From NCBI GenBank assembly GCA_020226215.1, contig CM035236.1:51335057-51399056 (forward strand): DNA of 64,000 nucleotides, written 5' to 3'. Origin of the DNA: Sindora glabra (Eukaryota > Streptophyta > Magnoliopsida > Fabales > Fabaceae). Both the position numbers and the translations under genes were made by a program. The notes beneath the pieces are model-generated. The model saw nothing but the letters and a program-made list of their open reading frames with translations. It did no database searches and was not told the origin of the DNA. Of this stretch, positions 35,181 to 47,805 are shown piece after piece (within the stretch, counting starts at the first letter, position 1; every line of letters starts with the position of its first letter).

Positions 35181-36499
35181 AGTGTGAATTCAAATGAAAT
35201 TACATGTGAGTAAAATATTTTTTTTTTCATTTTATGTGAGTTGATGTCTAGAATTTTCAATGTGGACTAAAAAAATATATTAGCCTTGTTTCTTAATTTT
35301 AAATTTACAAATTATATATTATTGTTATATTTCTTTACAAAATTATTAGAAATGAAATATACAAATTTTGCTATTTATAAATGTCAAGAGTTTTTTTTTT
35401 ACCCGTGTTATGTATTATAATAAATTTTTTTCTTCTTACTTGTGTTATGCATTATAATAAATTTTTTTCTTCTTTAAGGTAAATGTACATGGGCAAAGAA
35501 TGTTATTAAAACAATGAGATACAATTAATATTTTTTAATCCCTATTGAAAATTATTAACATCAATTCACATAAATATAGAAAATTTACATTTTAGTATTT
35601 TACCTATATATAGTTTTGCATGATTTCACTTGATTCACTTGTTATGGAGTTTTCCATTAAAAATTGATTGGAGACAAGTTTAAGTGGGTAGAGTGTTAAC
35701 AGTGGAAAGTATAAATAGGTAAATTTCAACATTTCAAAATGCATGTGAATTAAGTTAAAATCAATGAAATCACAATAAGTAAAATATATTTTTTCCATTA
35801 TATTATACGCTTTGAAATTAAATAAGGTTTTCTATTTTTTTAAAATATTTTCTCCATTTATCTTTAATATGCAACTAGCACTACAAAATGAGAATATAAA
35901 GATGAATAGTTTTCTTTATATTAAAATAATACTTAGACAAATATATCATGTCAATTTGTAGTAAATGAAAAGGTAAAGAATTTTTAGGCTAATAACTCTT
36001 TTAATAGGAGTGAAGTGACAAGGTTATCTTTTAAATAGTAATTATGATCAAGTTGCATATTTTATAATAAAAAAATACTCTTATCAAAACTTATAAGGAA
36101 TAAGATATACTAAACACCCACGCTTTTTATCTTCTAGCAAAAAACTATATACATAGATGTCTTATTCATACAATGATAAATATAACTTAAAATAAATGTA
36201 AATGATTTTTAGTTACTATCAGTGGATAAAGATTCCTATACCAATATATACTATCATGATTTTTGTGAAAATTTTTCATCATCATTAATTTTTTCATTAA
36301 ACATTCTTTTATATTTAAATAAAAAATTTGATAACTTTTTTTAGTATATTGATTATGTGGAGGTTCAATTTCAAAATTTTTAACATTTCATTTAGGCACC
36401 TCATTGTTAGATTATCATTAATAACTTAAATTTTTAAAGAAAAAAACAAAATTTAAGGACAAAATAGAAAAAAGTAAAAAGAAAGTAAGAACAAAGGTA
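35181..36499. other. AT-rich stretch up to the gap, no gene
   Basis: A roughly 55-bp piece is duplicated at about 35397-35475 (acttgtgttatgcattataataaattttttt). A cactacaaaa at 35879 resembles a CACTA terminus, without other support. Nothing else recognised. Confidence 0.45.
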
Positions 36500-36599
36500 N
36501 NNNNNNNNNNNNNNNNNNNNNNNNNNNNNNNNNNNNNNNNNNNNNNNNNNNNNNNNNNNNNNNNNNNNNNNNNNNNNNNNNNNNNNNNNNNNNNNNNNN
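36500..36599. other. Assembly gap (100 N)
   Basis: Exactly 100 undetermined bases, a common placeholder for a gap of unknown size. Any open frame across it is meaningless. The order and distance of the two duplication copies depend on this join. Confidence 0.99.
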
Positions 36600-39540
36600 A
36601 ATATTTTGGTGCATACGTACTAATAAATGTGATTAATATCAATTTAATATTTATCTAATTTGAATTTTCAATTTCATCATACACATTCAATTTTCTTTAA
36701 ATTAGTTCTTGGGTGATCATTCAAAATGCTCTAAATTAAAATTTTATTAACAAGATAAATAGCATGTAACCTCAAATGCTATATTATAAGAAATCCAATA
36801 TGGTAAATGAAATGGGGAAATCCAATTAAATGAGAACCAAATTGATGTTACCGATTACCACCATTTATTTATGACAAATCAAAATAGTAATTTAGTTTTT
36901 TTTTTCTTATAAAATATATTGTGTATTCTGATTAATTATGGTGACAGTGAAGAAGAAAACATTCACATCCTAAAATCATCATAATAAATTTAGGGGTTTG
37001 AATTTTTCACACTTGTTCAATTTTCTTTAATTTTAAATAGAGATGGAGAAGCACGATCCCTTATTTTGAAATCTACAATTTCTGCTATGATTAAATTGCA
37101 ACCTAGATTTATAGTTTCAATTTTTTTTATCTCGGTATTCATAATCTAAAAATTTTGAATTAAATACCTACAATTGTAAATTATTTCTATTTGGATACTT
37201 ATCATTAAACTTCCATTAAATTTGACTTTTGGATTACTAGCATAACTCTTAACGTTTCATTTTTGTGAATGACATGACTCTTAAAATTTTGCATTAAGTT
37301 TACTAACAATTTCCACATTAAAAAATGTCTAATGCTTTCTTTCCAAATTAAGTGCATTATTTTGTTTACTACTACGAAATAGCTTATTAACATTAGTAGG
37401 TAGATGTCAGTGACCACTATCACTAACGTCTATCTTAATATAATGTCATTTTTAAAATTATATAAAAACTTAAGACAATAGATATCAATTATGATCAACA
37501 TCTATGTTGACGAAGTGGTACTGTTGAAAATAGTGAAAAACTTACTATTCTAATTTTAAAAATACCAACTTCTAAAGTTTCATGCAGGATAGCATGAAAA
37601 CTTAAGATGCTAATTTTCTTTATAATTGTTATCCAAAAAAGCATTCGAAGCATCCTAAATAAAAATATGGAAAATTCACACATCAATTTTGGACTCAAAC
37701 ATTATCTAAAAAGCATTTTGAAAATCTTATTTTCCATATGAGATACTTCTAACATTTCACTCTCTAATATTCTAACGATATCTTTTTAGTCATCCTTCAC
37801 TTTCATTACCAAAGTATGCAATGTAAAAATAGGAGGATTGACTACTAGTTCTTCCATTGTGAACTCTTGTGATTAAAAAGTAAAAAATTAAGCAACAAAG
37901 TGGAATTTACATTAGCCATGTTGATTTTTTCTACATAGTGATTTTCCTATATTTTTTCTTTGTATTGATGTAAACATATCTATTTTAATTTGGTACTTAG
38001 ATGATTCAGTGTATTTTTGTATAGGTTATTTTATGTAATACATGATTTACTTATTTTGAGAAGAGTGATTTTTTGGATGATGGCAATGACAAGTTTTGGC
38101 AACAAGGTAGACAATGAGAATTGTACAACACACAACCTCATTTCTTTTATTTCTATCTGATATTAGTGTAAATTATATTTATTGATGTAACGATATATGG
38201 AAATGAATAAAATTGCATACTAAATTTAGTAACTAGATTTTTCCTTTCTCTTATTTTTATGAATCCACATTTAATGTGTTAACATTATCAGTAAAAGAAA
38301 AATATACAAAAAGAAATAGCATTAGAGTTATTATCTAATAATTAATGTCATATTTATCACTAAATTGAGTTGTACTTGTATAAGCAAAATAATTAATGAA
38401 TGGAATTTGTATCAAATTTTATAAGTTGAAAGATAGTATATGTGATTACTAGATTTTGATTTAAATTAATAAAATGGTCAATGTGTTTTCTAATAGTTCA
38501 TGTAATCTTCTAAAATTCAATATAATCTTTAAGTTACAATAAAATGATTTGTGAAGAAATATTTAGTACTAAAAGACATTGGTTGCAAATGCTTATAGCG
38601 TCGATTGTTTACAAAATAGACATCTAAAAATATTTGAAAGGTTTTTTGTAAAAAAATGACAAACTTAAAAAAAATGTCAATTTTATACTTAACCAACATC
38701 TAAAATAATGTTAGTTATGAGTTTACAAGGAGAGTTAAAAAAGCTAAAACTTGTATAGGATGACATTGATGAGATTACAAGAAATTATGAAAACTTAATA
38801 CATTAATTTTTTTTAAATGGCCATCATGCAAGGCTATTTTAATCATTATGATAGTTTATGTTAAAATTTTATATGTTGATAAAGTAAATGACCAATATCT
38901 TAAGGTATGGCAACCACCACTTTTTTTAGATATTATTAAACCTAAGACATTAGTTTTAATAACTAACATTTAAGGTTTGCCTACTACTTATACATATCGC
39001 TCTCCTTGTCATTTGAAACCAATGATACATTAGTTTGTAACCCATCTACTACCCTTTAGAGATATTGAAGAAAACACAAAGATGGATTGCAAACTAATGA
39101 TAAATTATAATGAGAAGAAGCAATATATCCTGTCATGCATTAACAAGTTTGTAGATGCATAAGTCATGATTTTGCTTTTTCTTAATATAATTTACCTTTA
39201 TTTTGCAACTCATTTACATTTTCTAACTCAAAATATCTTTAAACAATATAAAGGAATTACGAGCATATGATACCTATATTTTTGTTTCATTTATGTAAGA
39301 ACTTTATATAAAGTAATTGCAAGTAGATGATAATGTATAATGTCTTTTTTAAGTATATATTTATTATAAATGAAAACTTTGTTATTCATTACAAATAATA
39401 ATTTTTTTATGGAAGGACTTCTATCTATACTTTAGTCATGAACATAAGTATTTAACAAGGCATTTAGAAGGACTTTGGACAAAAATCATTTTAAATGATT
39501 TATAAAATCCTTGTGTTCACTACTAAACTACATGCACAAG
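36600..39540. other. AT-rich stretch with scattered CACTA-like words
   Basis: No gene: the short reverse-strand frames at 37205-37423 and 37495-37698 have no recognisable domain. Words of the gatgtcaatt/aacatctat type recur at 37400-37510, 38590-38720 and 38940-38990, suggesting that 33.8-41.3 kb is built mainly from one or more CACTA-related elements. Confidence 0.45.
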
Positions 39541-39856
39541 TCCTTGAAAGGAACTTTAAGAGATTCCAAAACTTTCTCAATAGCCCAGTAATGTTGAATA
39601 TGATAATTTATATCTTTCATCTTAGAAGTTATTTTTATTAAATATAACAATTTCCACCCTCTATCCAAAAAAAGGCTTATTTAAAAGGTGTAGATCATCA
39701 TATTCAACACTAAATTGGCTATTGTGAAAGTTCCAAAATTTATCAAAATTCCTTCAAGGATTTTTTTAATAGATTCTAGAATCTTCTCAATAGCCTAGGT
39801 TCTAAATACAATGATCTACACCATTCATCCTAGGATCTATCCTTATTGATAAATTT
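39541..39856. repeat. Three-arm inverted repeat (forward, inverted, forward)
   Basis: Arm 1 (about 39541-39640), arm 2 in reverse complement (about 39684-39760) and arm 3 forward (about 39750-39856) share the order tccttgaagg, ccaaaactttctcaatagcc, gttgaatatgat, tctacacctttcatc. Arm 2 can pair with either neighbour, and the shared tccttcaagga at 39750-39760 is itself a palindrome. Each arm is 75-85% alike. Probably a MITE-derived structure. Confidence 0.72.
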
Positions 39857-40389
39857 CAAAAGTCATCGATTTGCACTTTTCATCTAAGAAGCCATCATTG
39901 ATTTTCTCAACATTTTTACTGTTCATTATAAATTATAACATTTTTTATGTATATGTTAATATACTGATATGAAAATGAATGGAATTAAAGTCTTTCTCTT
40001 TTTTGATTTTTTTATACATTTATATTCAATTTTTTTATATTCATATTTGTTTAATCATATAAGAAAATTTTGGAAATGTAATAAAGTATTTTAATCCTAT
40101 TAATTTCACTTATTTAAAAAAATTGATTAATTCATAAAATAATGTCAATATTCTTACAAGATTTACACTTAAACTCTAAAATTATTGTTTGATACCACCT
40201 ATAAAACTATAAATTGGATCATATATTTTATCTATTTTGATATATATATTTTTGTGATAAATATAAATGAATTTTACTTTTATAGATAAATATAAATGTA
40301 CAAATATGTGATATATATAAATTATTGTTTAGATTCTGGTTTGATGTGTATAATTGAATTAATTTTAATGAAAGAGTTAACAAAGCAAA
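39857..40389. other. AT-rich stretch, nothing identified
   Basis: Long runs of A/T; no open frame or repeat structure that I can support. Confidence 0.5.
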
Positions 40390-40590
40390 AGAAATCAATT
40401 ATTTTAATAATTGACATTGAATTCTTATGATGTCAATTCTTGTTTAGTAACCAACATTAAAAATTAGTTAATAAGACAATGTCATTTTATTAAAGATGAT
40501 GGTGATTTCTTTTGTACTTAATTGACATCTAATATTTAATGTTGTTTACCTTAACTAACTGTAGACACAAGTATTTTGTAGTAATTAACA
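40390..40590. repeat. CACTA-like subterminal motif cluster 3
   Basis: gaaatcaattattttaataattgacattg is an imperfect palindrome region, followed by gatgtcaattcttg, aacattaaaa, acaatgtcatt and aattgacatcta. ttttgtagta at 40574-40583 resembles a decayed CACTA end (ttttgtagtg). The interior repeat copy B follows. Confidence 0.5.
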
Positions 40591-40639
40591 TGCAAAACTT
40601 TTACCCCATGTGTGATTTGAAAATAAAAAAGTTAAAGTA

Positions 40640-41333
40640 TGGCACAAAGTGAAAATAAAAAGTGTAAAGCATATCACCATTTACAAATTTTATTTCAAAA
40701 TTCTTCTAACCCTAAAATAATTCTTTATCAAATGAGGTATGTACTCCTTCCAACCTTAAAATAATTTTCTTTGATTTTATATTTTTGCTCACTAATTATT
40801 TTATAAGATTAAAGTGCCATTATCTTATGGTTAAATATATAAAGTTTTGGCACTTATTGAAAAAGTACAAAATATAAATATAAGGATTTATTTTATATTT
40901 TATATTTGCTCTTTCAATTTAGTTTCTAATTTCATAATCAATCATATTTTCCTATCTATCATTTTGATGTAACTTTTATAAATTTATACATATAAGAAAT
41001 TTGATTCCATTCATCTTTATCAACATTTGGTAGTATTATTTTTTATTTATTTATTTATTTAAAATATGTCATATTAGGCATCAAATTTTCATAAATGCTT
41101 ATTGCATTTATAAGTATTATATTTAAAAGTGCTTTTCTAAGGAATACAAACTCCATATATTGATTAATAAGTATCAAGATAGATTGAGTAAATAACCCAT
41201 CTCTAATTAGGGTATTGTATATTTTTTTTACTATTTTCAATATTTTTATTCGATTTTCTTTAAATTGTTAAAATTAGAATTCTGTAAAGTTATAAAAGAT
41301 GTTAATTTTCATTTCTAGTTAGAATGCTTTATA
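40640..41333 (+). repeat. Dispersed repeat pair, copy B (partner at 34081-34770)
   Basis: Runs parallel to copy A to about 41333 (gttagaatgctttat against gttaaagtgttatgt) and then stops abruptly where the Ty3/gypsy fragment starts. Confidence 0.75.
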
Positions 41334-41339
41334 TATACT

Positions 41340-44087
41340 TAGCTTGTCTAACAATTATTGGAAGTGGTCCAAGTAGATTGATCCCCTATTTTACAAATTA
41401 CTAGAGAATGCGAATGATTTCCATCAAAATTGATGATTGTCTTTTAAATTAAGCAAATCTATAGCATTTGTCATAGATTTGAACAAGTTATTTAGCTTTC
41501 TTTTTCATCCTTAGCCAACAGTAACCTGATCTCATGACTTTTAAGGCTAGAGTAACTCTAGTTAAGTAACTTCCGCATATACACTCACAAAGCTCTTATA
41601 GTATGTAATTGGCATCTTTTGGATATAGGAATTTGAGAATTGGTAAATCAAAGCTTTGTCTATATAGCTAGTCTTTCTCCAATAAGAAATAGGCAACCTA
41701 TCTTTGAATTTTTTGTGCCTCCACCTTATCACTTAGAAGTTTTCTATCTTTAAAATATGCATAGATGAGGGTGATCTAAGAGTTTGAGTGATCAATCTTC
41801 AAGATTTATTTTTCATCAATAGTTAAAATGCCGAGCAACTCTTGTATAACCAATTGGTTATTCATTACTTCCTTCAAGCTTGCTAGTTTGGCCAATGCAT
41901 CTACTTTTTCATATTCTAACTAAGTAATTTTAGTTAATTTGTATTGGAACTTGTTTAAAAGCGACTTTATCTTTTCTATATATCTTATTAATACCGACCC
42001 TTTCACCATGTATTCCCCCAAAAGTTAAGCTATTGCCAATGCGAATCACTAAAGATCTATATTTATTCAATGCCTATCTTTGTAGCTAATTTTAGGCCAA
42101 CAATAAAGGCTTTATATTCTACATGGTTGTTTGTTGGCTTGAATTCAAATTTAATTAAATATTCTAGCTAAACTTCATTTCCTTTTAAAATTATGCCTGC
42201 TCCTTTTGTATTTTTGTTTGAAGACCCGTCTGTATACATCAACCATTCGGTCTTTTATTAAGACTGTTATTTCTCTTCTTTAAACATTTCTAGCACTTAT
42301 GACTTAATTAACCTCCATAGTTCATACACAATGCCATATTCCGATAATTTAATCAACTAAATAAGCAATCACCTTGCAAGGTTAGGTTTATGCAAAATTT
42401 GCCAAATCAACACATCTATCAAAATGAATATATGGTGACTCTAAAAATATGACTTTAATTTCTTAGATATACATAGCAAAGTGAATACTACTTTTTTCAA
42501 TTTTTAGTAACTTAGTTATGCACCATGTAATACTTTGCTAGTGAAGTAGATAGGCTTTTGCGTTACCTTCTTCTTTCACTTGTACTAAACTGACAATGAT
42601 TTCTAATACCACTAAATATAAGTAAAGCATGTCTCCTTGATTTGATCGGTATAGTACTAGTGGGGTGTTCAGGTATTCTTTTAGTTTACAAAATACTTCT
42701 TCACACTTAATGTTCCATTTGAACTTTTAAAAGTTTTTTAGCAAGAAGTAAAATGGGAAACACTTATCTCCTGACCTAAACAAGAATCTAGAAAGGGCTA
42801 CTAATTAACCATTCAATGTTTGGATTTCTTTCACATTCATTAGGCTTTTCATTTTGATGACTTCTAAGCATTTGGAAGGATTCACTTTGATCCAACATTT
42901 TGTGACATGAATCCTAAGAATTATCCTACTGCTACTATAAATGCATATTTTTTCAGATTAAGTCGCATCATATTCCTCTTAAGCACTTCAAACATCTCCA
43001 AAATATCCTTCTAATGTTGTTCTTCACTCATCAATTTAATAATCATATCATTGGCATAAACCTTAATACATCTACCTATTTGGTCTATAAAAACTTTATT
43101 CATTATATGCTAATATAAGACTCTACCTTTCTTTAATTCGAATGGCATTACTTTGTAGCATAACACTCATTAATCTATTGTGAATGCTATCTTATCTTCG
43201 TCACTCAAATACATCTTCATCTAATTATAGTTAGAGAAAGCATCATTGAAACTTAAAATTTTACACCTTGATGAATTATCCACTAGATGATTTATATTTG
43301 GCAAAGGATAAGAATCATTTAAATTAACTATATCAAAATCTATGTAGTCCACACACATTCTCTACATATCATTTGATTTTTTTCACCAAAATCACATTTA
43401 TAAGCCAAGCAATATGGGGAAATTCTCTAATAAGTCCTACTTTTAACAATTTAGCAACCTTTTCTTTTACTACAACTTGTCTTTTAGACTCTAAATTCAT
43501 GTTCTTTAGTTAAATTAATTTTACATTTAGATCAAGAAATAAATTGGGACAAGCCACTTCAATGTTGATGCCTAACATATTAGTTAAAGAGTAAGTAAAG
43601 ACCATATTATTTTCTTTTACTATCTATATTAAGGTTTACTTGTCCTCATGTTTCAAGTTTAACATTATCTTTATAATTTTTTCATTGTTTTCCTTGAACA
43701 ACCTAATTTCCTCCGATTCAAACCTAAGCTCAAGTTGTTTCAAATCATTTTATCAAACACCTGATAGTGTAAAGTCCACCACTTGGTGATCTTTTATGAG
43801 ATTTGACAACCCTAATACATCCTAATGGATTTCTTTTCCTTTCAAAATGGTAATTTAGCACTTTCATGCTACTTTGTGGTCCCATTCATTTGTCTTATTC
43901 CAATTGAAGTATTGCAAAAGGTGTGGGTGCACATAATGGCACCTATTCTATTTAGCAAAGGTCTTCCCAATATCACATTATAAACAGTATTCAATACTGA
44001 GATTACTAAAAATTCCATATCAATCATTTTTACATTGCTTGCAGAATTAAGTATTACTTTTAACATTATAGTTCCTTTAACTTGCAC
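41340..44087 (-). pseudogene. Ty3/gypsy pol pseudogene (protease, RT, two RNase H, partial integrase)
   Basis: The protease-domain piece 44087-43869 contains YNVILGRPLLN, the conserved carboxy-terminal motif of gypsy proteases. Reverse transcriptase begins near 43500 (VVVKEKVAKLLKVGLIREF) and has KVYANDMIIK at 43062-43031, where the family has YVDDM; both V and the second D are changed. RNase H is seen as KPIYFTSKVLHGA (about 42560-42520). The second RNase H starts MYTDGSSN at 42240 and has NNHVEYKAFIVGL near 42100. The integrase zinc domain (CECICGSYL, YDKCYRFA) at about 41610-41450 precedes GINLLGPLP near 41385, where the first catalytic Asp is Asn. Sequence homology ends at about 41340. 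Confidence 0.83.
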
Positions 44088-44399
44088 TTAGTTTCATATG
44101 AACATGATAAGCATATCATCATATGGTTTGTACATGTTTTTAGGAAGGCCCATATTTTATGCTTTTTTAAAGTAAAGAATGTCTACTAAATTACTTTAAT
44201 CCATCAAGATGTATTTTATCAAAAATTGTGAACTAAAGTAGTAATTACTATTGGATCATCATGGTTCCTATTAATTTTGCTGAAATCTTTCTCTATAAAA
44301 GTTATAGATTTGAATTCTTCCTTCTGACTCTCTTACCTAATTGTAAGGACTTGTTTAGCATGTCTTTTTCTAGAGCAATTTGAACTTTCTGTACTTGTA

Positions 44400-45747
44400 A
44401 ATCTTCTAATTACTATTTCGATTACTTGAACTTTTGGGTTCTTCAATTGGTGTTGCTCTTCCTATCCTTTTCTCACCTGCTAATTAAACTTCCTATTCTT
44501 TTTGTATTCATCAGTATCATAGCTATAATCTCTATAAAACTAGTAAAATTTCATTTAATTGGCTTAAGGATACTTTCTTTTCCTTAATATTGGAAATTTT
44601 ATCAATTTAGTCATATGGTATTAGTCTAATCCAATCCTGATCTCATTTTCTCCCATAATCTAATGGAGAACTTTAATCGAAATTTTCCTGCCCACGATCA
44701 TGTTATTGCTTATTCATGTCTTGCTTTTTTGCATTTATAAATTTCTCAACCTAATTGAGTAGCTCTTTTAGGGTGTAACCTAGGCATTTCATCAAGGATA
44801 AATTAAGGTGTCCTAACTATAGCCTAATCATTAAATAATGAACAGTGACTCTTTCATTAAGATCTTTTATTTCGAGAGCCAGAGCATTGAAATAAGCAAA
44901 GTAATCTCTACTAATGCTGTAAAAGTATTTCTAGGTGGTTTGCTAGTTGCAAAATGAGCTTGGAAGATTTTGAACAAGTGTTTGAAATTAGAAATGAAAC
45001 AAATAAGTAGGGAAGTAAACCACCTAAAACCTACCTTTCTCAATGTTGTTCAAAATGCCCAACACATAATTGTGTCAGGAGTGCCCCTAAAAAGAGCATA
45101 GATACTAAAAAAGCTTTAAGGTGTACTATTATATTGAAGGTACTATCATATGCTTCTAGGTATGTAAGAAACCTAAAGTGTGAAGGAGTGGAGTGATCAT
45201 GATCTCAATGATGAAAGAATGATTATCCCCCTCCAAGAAAGTTATGTGTTAAGAATATCAATTTGGTGAATTGTTTCAATTGATGGAATGGAAGAATGGA
45301 TCATACTCCTCATCTTTTGGCTATTATTCCTATAGTGCTCTAATATGTTAAGTGTTAGAATTGCTTGAGGAAGGGGAAATTATGGTAGTGGAAGGAATAT
45401 CTGTGGGGTTGGTGGTGATATAGGTAGTAGTAACATAGGTCCTATCATCTTTGATGTTTAGACAATATGAATGTTTAGTATTAAGGATAGATGTAGTCCC
45501 AATAAGTGTTAAGGTGCGGATGTGATTAGGTTGGTCATGTTTGGTGGCATGCCGAGTGGCATTTGTGATAGATTTGATAATAATAGGCATGAAGGAAGTG
45601 ATACTCGATCTAATATGCCTAGGAAGACAAATTAAGGTTCAAATGTTAGTGGTAAAGCTATTTGATGATGATAGGGTTATCTAAGAGCCTCACTTTCAAC
45701 TTTTAGGTAAGTAACTTGCTTTATAAGGACATCTTTTGTATTTCCAT
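44400..45747 (-). pseudogene. Ty3/gypsy gag pseudogene
   Basis: Minus-strand frame from an ATG at 45747 (MEIQKMSL), broken by many stops. The best-preserved part, at 44839-44910, reads RDYFAYFNALALEIKDLNERVTVHYL, which matches the central retrotransposon gag domain, where an R-D-Y/F-x-x-R-F-N motif is usual. Below it an ELLN-x-VEKFINAKK-like segment (about 44770-44700) follows as in this family. A Thr/Ser/Ile-rich 80-codon frame at 45348-45590 lies in the amino-terminal half and shows no separate domain. No zinc knuckle was recognised. Confidence 0.72.
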
Positions 45748-46165
45748 GGTGCAACAATGATCTCGTTCAGTTAAGAAAATAGCATAATCATCGGTTGCTC
45801 ATTGATGCTATTATGCTAGAGACATGGTTTCTCGACAATGAGATCAATTAGATATCACCTCAATGTGAGACTGTAAAGAGGTAAAGCATGCATTACAAAA
45901 CATTATCACTAGGAAAGCCACAAACAATGTCAAATCATAGTTTTTGTTTTAGTCAATTAATTTGGATGGTTTAGTTGGGTTGGACTTTGTTTGCATAGGA
46001 AACAAAAGGTTATGTGTAGATGATGAAGAATGGTCCATCAAGCACACTCTAATGCCTAAGTCAGTAGGAGTATAAATAAAGTAGTATCTGGAATTGTGTA
46101 TTAGATTGTGAAAGCATATCTACCATTCTTTTATAGGGTCATTATCATTTATAAATAGGTTGGAC

Positions 46166-47764
46166 GTCCGGTAAACTTAGAGATTTACTTATTATGGCAA
46201 ATCTTTAGACATGATGGAGGGACTTTAGCCCATTTTTACATTGATAGTTGATATTTAAGCGTGATCCTTACTATTTAGATTATGTTATGAGTTAATGCTA
46301 ATTAAGTTGGCCTAAGTTAAAGGCTTAAATAAGGCTCTATGCAACTTAGAGGAATAATGGTCATGTTTGAGCAGATTCAATCCAATTAGACATTTTGGTC
46401 ATTGTTAATAATAGTAGTGGTGATAGTAATAGTAAGGGTGTTGATATCAACAATAATGATAATGTTAATGATTAATTTTTATTCTTAATGATTAATTTTT
46501 TTTATTCTTAAATTATCTTTACCAAATGTGACTTGTAATTTATGTTTTGAACATGATGAAAATTATATTAATATTTTGGTAAATTAATTTAATAAAATGT
46601 TAGCAAATAAGTAATTTGATTTTAAATATTTAAATATAATTTGTCTCTTTCAAAATAATTTTAATTGGATTGATTTATAGTCTAACTTTTATGAAGTTGT
46701 CAATAAATTAATTAATTAATAATAAAATTTTGAAAATTAATTTCTATTTTTTTATGAACTAATTTCTTATAAGAAGTAAAGCATTTAGTTGTGTTAAAAA
46801 ATTAAATGTTATAGAATTTATTATATTTTTGTTGCTTTGAAGTTATGTTCTAATCATATTAATTTTTTGATAAATTAATTTAAAGTTTTTTTAAAAAAAT
46901 AAATGATCTGGACTTAAATATTTAGATTGTAATTCTACCCTTTGGAAAATAATTGAATGTAGTGAATAGTAATTTATGAGATTGTTAACCAGTTAATTAA
47001 TTAGTTGATAATAATAATATTTCAAAAACTACTTTCTCTTTAGCTGGTAATTAGACTGTAGTTAAATAAATTTTGTACACTTGCTCCTTTACCGGTTGTA
47101 AGATTAGATTGGTTCATCAGTTCAGCAAATTAAGCCATCAAAGCTGTATCAGGTGAGTTGTAGATGAAAGGGGAAGCAAATTTTTAAAACATAAAATACT
47201 GCTCATTCATTGTCATTATTAAGCAGATAAAATAAGGACGTGTGTATTCGGAAGATAAAAAGTGAGAGAACCAACCATTAATTTGCTCAAGTGCTTTTAG
47301 ATTTGGACGGTAAGGTGGACTCAAGCTTTTAGGCTATCTCTTGTTTTTGGTCCAATTAAAATTTCAAATCTATACACGAGGAAGGACCCATTAGGAACTT
47401 TGGGCCTGCCAACATTTGGTCCAACATAAAAAGATTAATTTTTAATTATCAAAAGATCAATTTTGTCATATATGGATCGAAAGTTTATGCATAAATAAAT
47501 TAAATGACATGGAGCAATAATAATAATTAGATTAAATATTTTTTATTTCAAAAAATATAAAATTTAATATGAATTACTAAATATTTAATATATACATAAA
47601 TTAAAGATTATAGAAAAACTTGCCTTATCAAAACTTCACCATACATCCATTAATTTTACCCAAAAACCTATGATAGCAAGCGAAAGCCTGGGGAAAAAAA
47701 AATGCTGGTGTGTCAATTTTTTATTGGTGAATTGGTCAAGCCGCCATACCCATTAAGGTATTGA

Positions 47765-47768
<4 letters not shown>
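46166..47768. other. AT-rich stretch; may include the 5' LTR of the gypsy element
   Basis: The minus strand from about 46165 upward should be LTR if the element kept its 5' end; a tgttggaccaaatgttgg near 47427 (minus strand) could be a start, but this is a guess. 47080-47430 is less AT-rich and looks low-copy. No gene seen. Confidence 0.4.

Positions 47769-47804
<36 letters not shown>
47769..47804. repeat. (CT)18 microsatellite
   Basis: Thirty-six bases of perfect ct repeat. In plants such pyrimidine runs often lie near promoters or 5' untranslated regions, but no gene follows here. Confidence 0.98.

Positions 47805-47805
<1 letters not shown>

Larger units (their letters stand above)
41340..46165 (-). 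mobile_element. Truncated Ty3/gypsy element, Tat-type, reverse strand
   Basis: Read on the minus strand from about 46165 down to 41340: LTR-end-like sequence with a TATA-like box near 46150, gag (45747 to about 44400), aspartic protease domain (44087-43869), reverse transcriptase (about 43500-42850), RNase H (about 42700-42400), a second RNase H (about 42250-42030), and the zinc-binding domain and first part of integrase (about 41900-41340). A second RNase H before integrase is a mark of the Tat/Ogre group. The integrase is cut at its first acidic motif and no 3' LTR follows. Stops and frameshifts throughout. Confidence 0.82.

Noticed and set aside
36418..36642. Reverse-strand frame across the N gap
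   Set aside because: Its middle is undetermined sequence.
35879..40583. CACTA element bounded by cactacaaaa and ttttgtagta
   Set aside because: The last base is wrong, flanking triplets differ (tag, att), and the left end lacks the motif cluster; kept only as scattered CACTA-like words.
45348..45590. 80-codon Thr/Ser-rich reverse-strand frame as a separate gene
   Set aside because: It falls within the gag part of the gypsy relic and shows no own start context or domain.
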